Shown here: piece by piece, positions 61,101-64,000 of the stretch | Layout of the letters: each line of letters begins with the position of its first letter | Numbering within the stretch: the stretch's first letter is position 1 | Assembly (NCBI GenBank): GCA_000499405.2 | Contig: HG738137.1 | Coordinates: 16,107,601-16,171,600, forward strand | Source of the DNA: Onchocerca volvulus | Lineage: Eukaryota; Nematoda; Chromadorea; Rhabditida; Onchocercidae | Direction: 5' to 3' | DNA length: 64,000 bases | Position numbers and translations under genes: made by a program | The notes under the pieces: model-generated | Databases searched by the model: none | The model's input: only the letters and a program-made list of their open reading frames with translations | Told to the model about the DNA's origin: nothing

Positions 61101-63880
61101 CGAGTCAAGCATCACTATCTTCAAAATTAGAGTCTTTCAAAATTAAGATCATTGTCAGGACTAGTTCAATCCCAATTCAATTTCAAAGACGGTTTCAATT
61201 TCACGATTGATAGTTCAACAGGAGCAACAATAGTAGCACAGCGAGAGAAGGACTGTCATAAATGGAAAGCACGACAACGTAGTGAGCATTCAAAGGATTG
61301 TTAATATCCTTTTATTATTTACTGTATATTAATCATTTAATCCTTACCACTTTACAAATGCGATATTGCCTATAATATTGTATAAATCCATAACGCCTAT
61401 TGCTGACCTAGCCTAGCCACAAGAGCAAGAAGATCTCCAACTCAACAAACTACGAACCAAATTACAAATTATCAGATTTTTTCCCCAACGTCCCAGAAAT
61501 CCTTTTCTGTGTTTTTGTAAGGAACAAGACATGTTTAAATTTTGATTACATAAAATATGGTCAAGCAAACCTCCGGAAAGTACTAATGATTGCAGTTAGC
61601 GAACCGCGAAATATGGCATTTATATCAAGAGCTCCTTTTTCTGTGATCATCATTTTAATATCCTGAATCGCAAATGTAACCTCCTGGATTGCCTTTTTTG
61701 GCTTGTCCACAATATATACATTGTTTTGTCTTATCTACGACGAATAATTTATTAAGTTTGAGATTAATTTACGTATTTTGACGCATATTGTGATTAATTT
61801 ATTTTGTTATTAAAAGAACTTAATAGTAGTATTTTTTTGAAGATTGATAATAAAAATTATTCATTCAGCACTCAATTATTCATACGAAATGCCGTATTAT
61901 GCTGAAACGTTATGAATATATTGCACGAGTATACTAAAAATATTTAATTTGCTTAAGATATTAAAACTGTAAGACTATTTACCATTTCAGTAATTCTAAC
62001 TAATCATACCTTGCTGTTGAAAATTCTCAACATAAAAATAAGATGCATGATTTTTGATTCAATTTTAATGGCCGAAATGACATTATTGCTTTTAACAATA
62101 ATAGAAAATTCTGCAGTGTCCAATTTCTGCCCTTCATTTTTTTGTCTGAAAATATAATGGCTCGGTATTTAAAAATTATAAACATTTATTTTTACATCAT
62201 ATGCATTCGCAATTGCTTGTCATAATCCATGAACTTATGCAATTCGATCGCTACGTTATGCTTTAAAACGTATCGAAATATAGACTATTGAAATGATGAA
62301 AACGTAAAATCGGCTAATCAGGAAGTGTTACTAAAGTGGTCAGTAAGGAATTAAACATTTAAAAGATGAACAATTTGTTTCCACAATTGATATTTCCTTA
62401 TCATCTCAAAGTTAGAAATTTTAGAAAATAATAGTTATAATGAAGGGAGACAAATAATATATATGAAGAATAAAATTGGGAAACGATTATTTATTTATTG
62501 GAACTAAAACTTCCAACATATGATATTTCCTCATATTACGCATAGAAAAAGTAGAATGAAATGAAGGAATATAGAAAGAATGAATGGATTGATGAAATGA
62601 TTGAAAACGTTCAAATAAAAAATTATAGGAATTTAAGGAAAAATTATGAGTGAAAGTGAAAATTTCTTTTAGAAGATCTAGAAAAAGAAATTATATCAGA
62701 TTGTTTCATCGATATTTTTCATAAAAATTTAAAATTAATCAAAGAAAATGAAAATTAGCAAATATGGTAATACAAACGTATTCAATTTGTATCTATGAAA
62801 CAAATATAGCATTGTAAAAATCCATTTTTGTTGTTTTCTCCTGTTATCATCTAAAATGATCGATTCCATTGGATTGGTAAAAGAACTTTGTGTATCGTCC
62901 AAACAATCCACCGATGTTACAGTAGCTATGACAGCCATACAGTTTGCAATGCATTGCGATAATTCGCTCAGCAAATGGAAAATTGTTTGAGTACAAAATA
63001 TTTCAATTCGTGGGAATAGCGTATCGAAATTTATTGTCAAAAATATTCTGCAAAAACATTGATGAAAAAAATAAAGCTGATAAATTTTATTAGGAGAACA
63101 GAAAGATTGCATTGAACATTCCTGCTTTCTGGAAATTTAATTAACCTCATCTATTATTCTTTTTAAATCACTTTGTTCAATGAATTTAGTGGTATTTTCT
63201 TAGTTTTTCAGTATCACAACTTAATTGTGTTATGATACTATCGCTTACTGTTATTTGTACATCAAAGTAAGGATATTTAAACCAATATATGTGAGATTTA
63301 ATTTAAGTATTTAGCAAATCTTGATTAGAAAAATTGTTCGGATATTTTATCATTACGTAACTATGGTATGGAGATCGGGTAAGATGTTTTTGTTTGTTGT
63401 GCTATATACCGACAGTAAGAGAATTGGTGGAAAGAATGCTAACTGGATATTAAATTATGTTATGTATTTTCAATTGAATTATATTATAAATAAATTTTTT
63501 CTATGCACTATTTTTACTTTTAAAAATTATTACAAAGTCAATTTTTGATGCCAAGTCAATTTTTGACGCTATATGTGAAATGCTAATTAAATTGTAATAA
63601 ATCGCTTCTCATAACTAATTTCTGAAGTATATTTCTTAATTAATTCCTTATTTTTTTTTTTATCAAATTATGAATTTTTGTTTAAATTGCTTGATCAATT
63701 CATTGTTTTGGTTGATTTGTAAAATTAGATGCAAAGTTACCTTGTCGCACTTAGTTGTCGATTATCTATGTCAACGCTATAATTGATAGTAGCACCAATA
63801 GTTACCGTATCCAAAAGTAAAAATAAAAACGATGGTTGATCAGTTCGATTTTTGCTTTTTCCCGATTGAACTAGGTATGC
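43351..63880 (-). CDS. lpd-3: BLTP1/KIAA1109/Tweek-type bridge-like lipid transfer protein, C-terminal ~1790 residues (partial)
   Basis: 35 GT-AG exons on the minus strand, all in consistent phase, with the stop at 43351-43353 (exon lists are in the three segment entries). The 5' part lies beyond the window. Family call: YDMRKLSELIAFSDLWFRKK in exon 48820-48989 matches the DMRxLxEILAFPxxWYRR signature of KIAA1109/Tweek, and the last two exons give WKVDPKIIFIDK...LRKLQ and then IPKVVQRYVMDHCDML, colinear with the FSA_C-type C-terminus (YILDKLGF...TTIPKWLQRGFMDPL). Family members (LPD-3 in C. elegans, BLTP1 in human) are rod-like proteins of ~4000-5000 residues with a hydrophobic groove, tethered at the ER and moving phospholipid to other membranes. 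The many short beta-rich exons fit the RBG groove. Alternatives (VPS13, BLTP2) fit the C-terminus less well. Confidence 0.85.
52471..59103 (-). other. lpd-3: lpd-3 segment 2: middle exons with charged helical insert
   Basis: Exons in transcript order: 59103-58946, 58493-58267, 57872-57712, 57215-57081, 56777-56715, 56074-55976, 55622-55491, 55154-54939, 54436-54269, 53828-53634, 52659-52471. Most are beta-rich. The exon at 53828 carries an acidic stretch (NEDQDVDANEYESM), and the exon at 52659 is a long basic helix (WELRRLKKLQLIRVKQF, then ERLKRRKLREK). This charged helical insert breaks the groove pattern and is a likely contact or regulatory loop outside the lipid channel. Confidence 0.8.
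59825..60290 (+). mobile_element. LTR-like insertion in an lpd-3 intron
   Basis: It begins TGTCGGAAATTACCGAG and parallels the solo LTR at 39083-39561 (shared layout: AATTTTTAATTGTCATTTTTGTT, ...CCTACTTATTCC...TAAGACGGTTGT). AATAAATTTTCAAATAAA near 60238 may be the polyadenylation signal. The right end is uncertain and no exact target duplication was found. It is antisense to lpd-3, inside the intron between exons 60395 and 59103. Confidence 0.7.
60395..63880 (-). other. lpd-3: lpd-3 segment 1: first exons in the window
   Basis: Exons in transcript order: 63880-63741, 63047-62802, 62145-62010, 61734-61584 and 60555-60395. The donor of the fourth exon is uncertain: 61571 has the better consensus (AG/GTTTGC), but only ATTA/GTACTT at 61584 restores frame with the acceptor GGAAG/GAATT at 60555. 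An exon missed in 60556-61570 is the alternative. Beta-strand text alternates hydrophobic residues (TVTIGATINYSVDID; AEFSIIVKSNNVISAIKIES), as in groove-forming repeats. The fifth exon ends in an acidic run (NDDEEE). Confidence 0.7.
60760..61510 (+). mobile_element. possible LTR or promoter-bearing insertion in an lpd-3 intron
   Basis: A block less AT-rich than the surrounding intron, with a TATA-like box (TATCCATATAAAAAG near 61080), then GCATCACTATC and a polyadenylation-poor, gene-free tail. Candidate ends are TGTCGGTAGAACC (60769) and CCCCAACGTCCCAG (~61495). No second copy in the window and no target duplication seen, so element identity is a guess. Confidence 0.35.
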
Positions 63881-64000
63881 CTGCAAATTTTGCTATTCGA
63901 TGAAAAATAAGGTAAAATTATTAAGAAGTGAATTTTAAAGAAGCATTTATTAGTTTATATTCAATGAAGTTCTTGCAAAATAATTAATTAATATCAAATT

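Overview
This is a eukaryotic, very AT-rich window whose gene content points to a nematode. It holds a cuticle collagen with a furin-type site, an IFA-type cytoplasmic intermediate filament with a lamin tail, short GT-AG introns, and several genes with a 3' splice-acceptor-like AG just before the start codon, as expected for spliced-leader trans-splicing. The base composition, long AT intergenic stretches and gene style suit a spirurid or filarial worm. That last step is inference; no rRNA or mitochondrial marker is present.

Layout: 1-8329 is AT-rich and without a recognisable gene (microsatellites and a ~40-bp tandem repeat). 8330-11489 (+) is a 252-residue BAR-domain-like protein in 7 exons. 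13612-16188 (+) is a 289-residue cuticle collagen in 5 exons. 16189-21335 is intergenic with simple repeats. 21352-27447 (+) is a 573-residue intermediate filament protein in 12 exons. 27860-28335 holds an unidentified, frame-broken coding remnant. 29666-32276 (+) is the exosome ring subunit EXOSC7/Rrp42 in 8 exons. 32786-33080 is a MITE-like inverted-repeat element.

33400-43171 is a retrotransposon graveyard. An outer element on the minus strand appears to have LTRs at 42649-43171 and 33410-33961 and an env-like remnant before its 3' LTR. Inside it sits a BEL/Pao element on the minus strand (LTRs 42025-42491 and 37072-37571, with gag, reverse transcriptase, integrase and DUF5641-like parts in the right order). 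That element was in turn hit by solo LTRs in gag, in pol before the integrase region, and in integrase; three of the four solo LTRs seen here have exact 5-bp target duplications. There are also palindromic rearrangements, including a PBS-to-PBS inversion and an inverted duplication of an element end. All of it is broken.

43351-63880 (-) is the C-terminal ~1790 residues of a very large gene read here as BLTP1/KIAA1109/Tweek (C. elegans LPD-3), a bridge-like lipid-transfer protein. I could place 35 exons whose phases agree throughout; the 5' part lies beyond the right edge. Two of its introns carry LTR-like insertions.

The genes are ordinary housekeeping or structural genes and do not form an operon by spacing. 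The unusual content of the window is the nested retroelement region.
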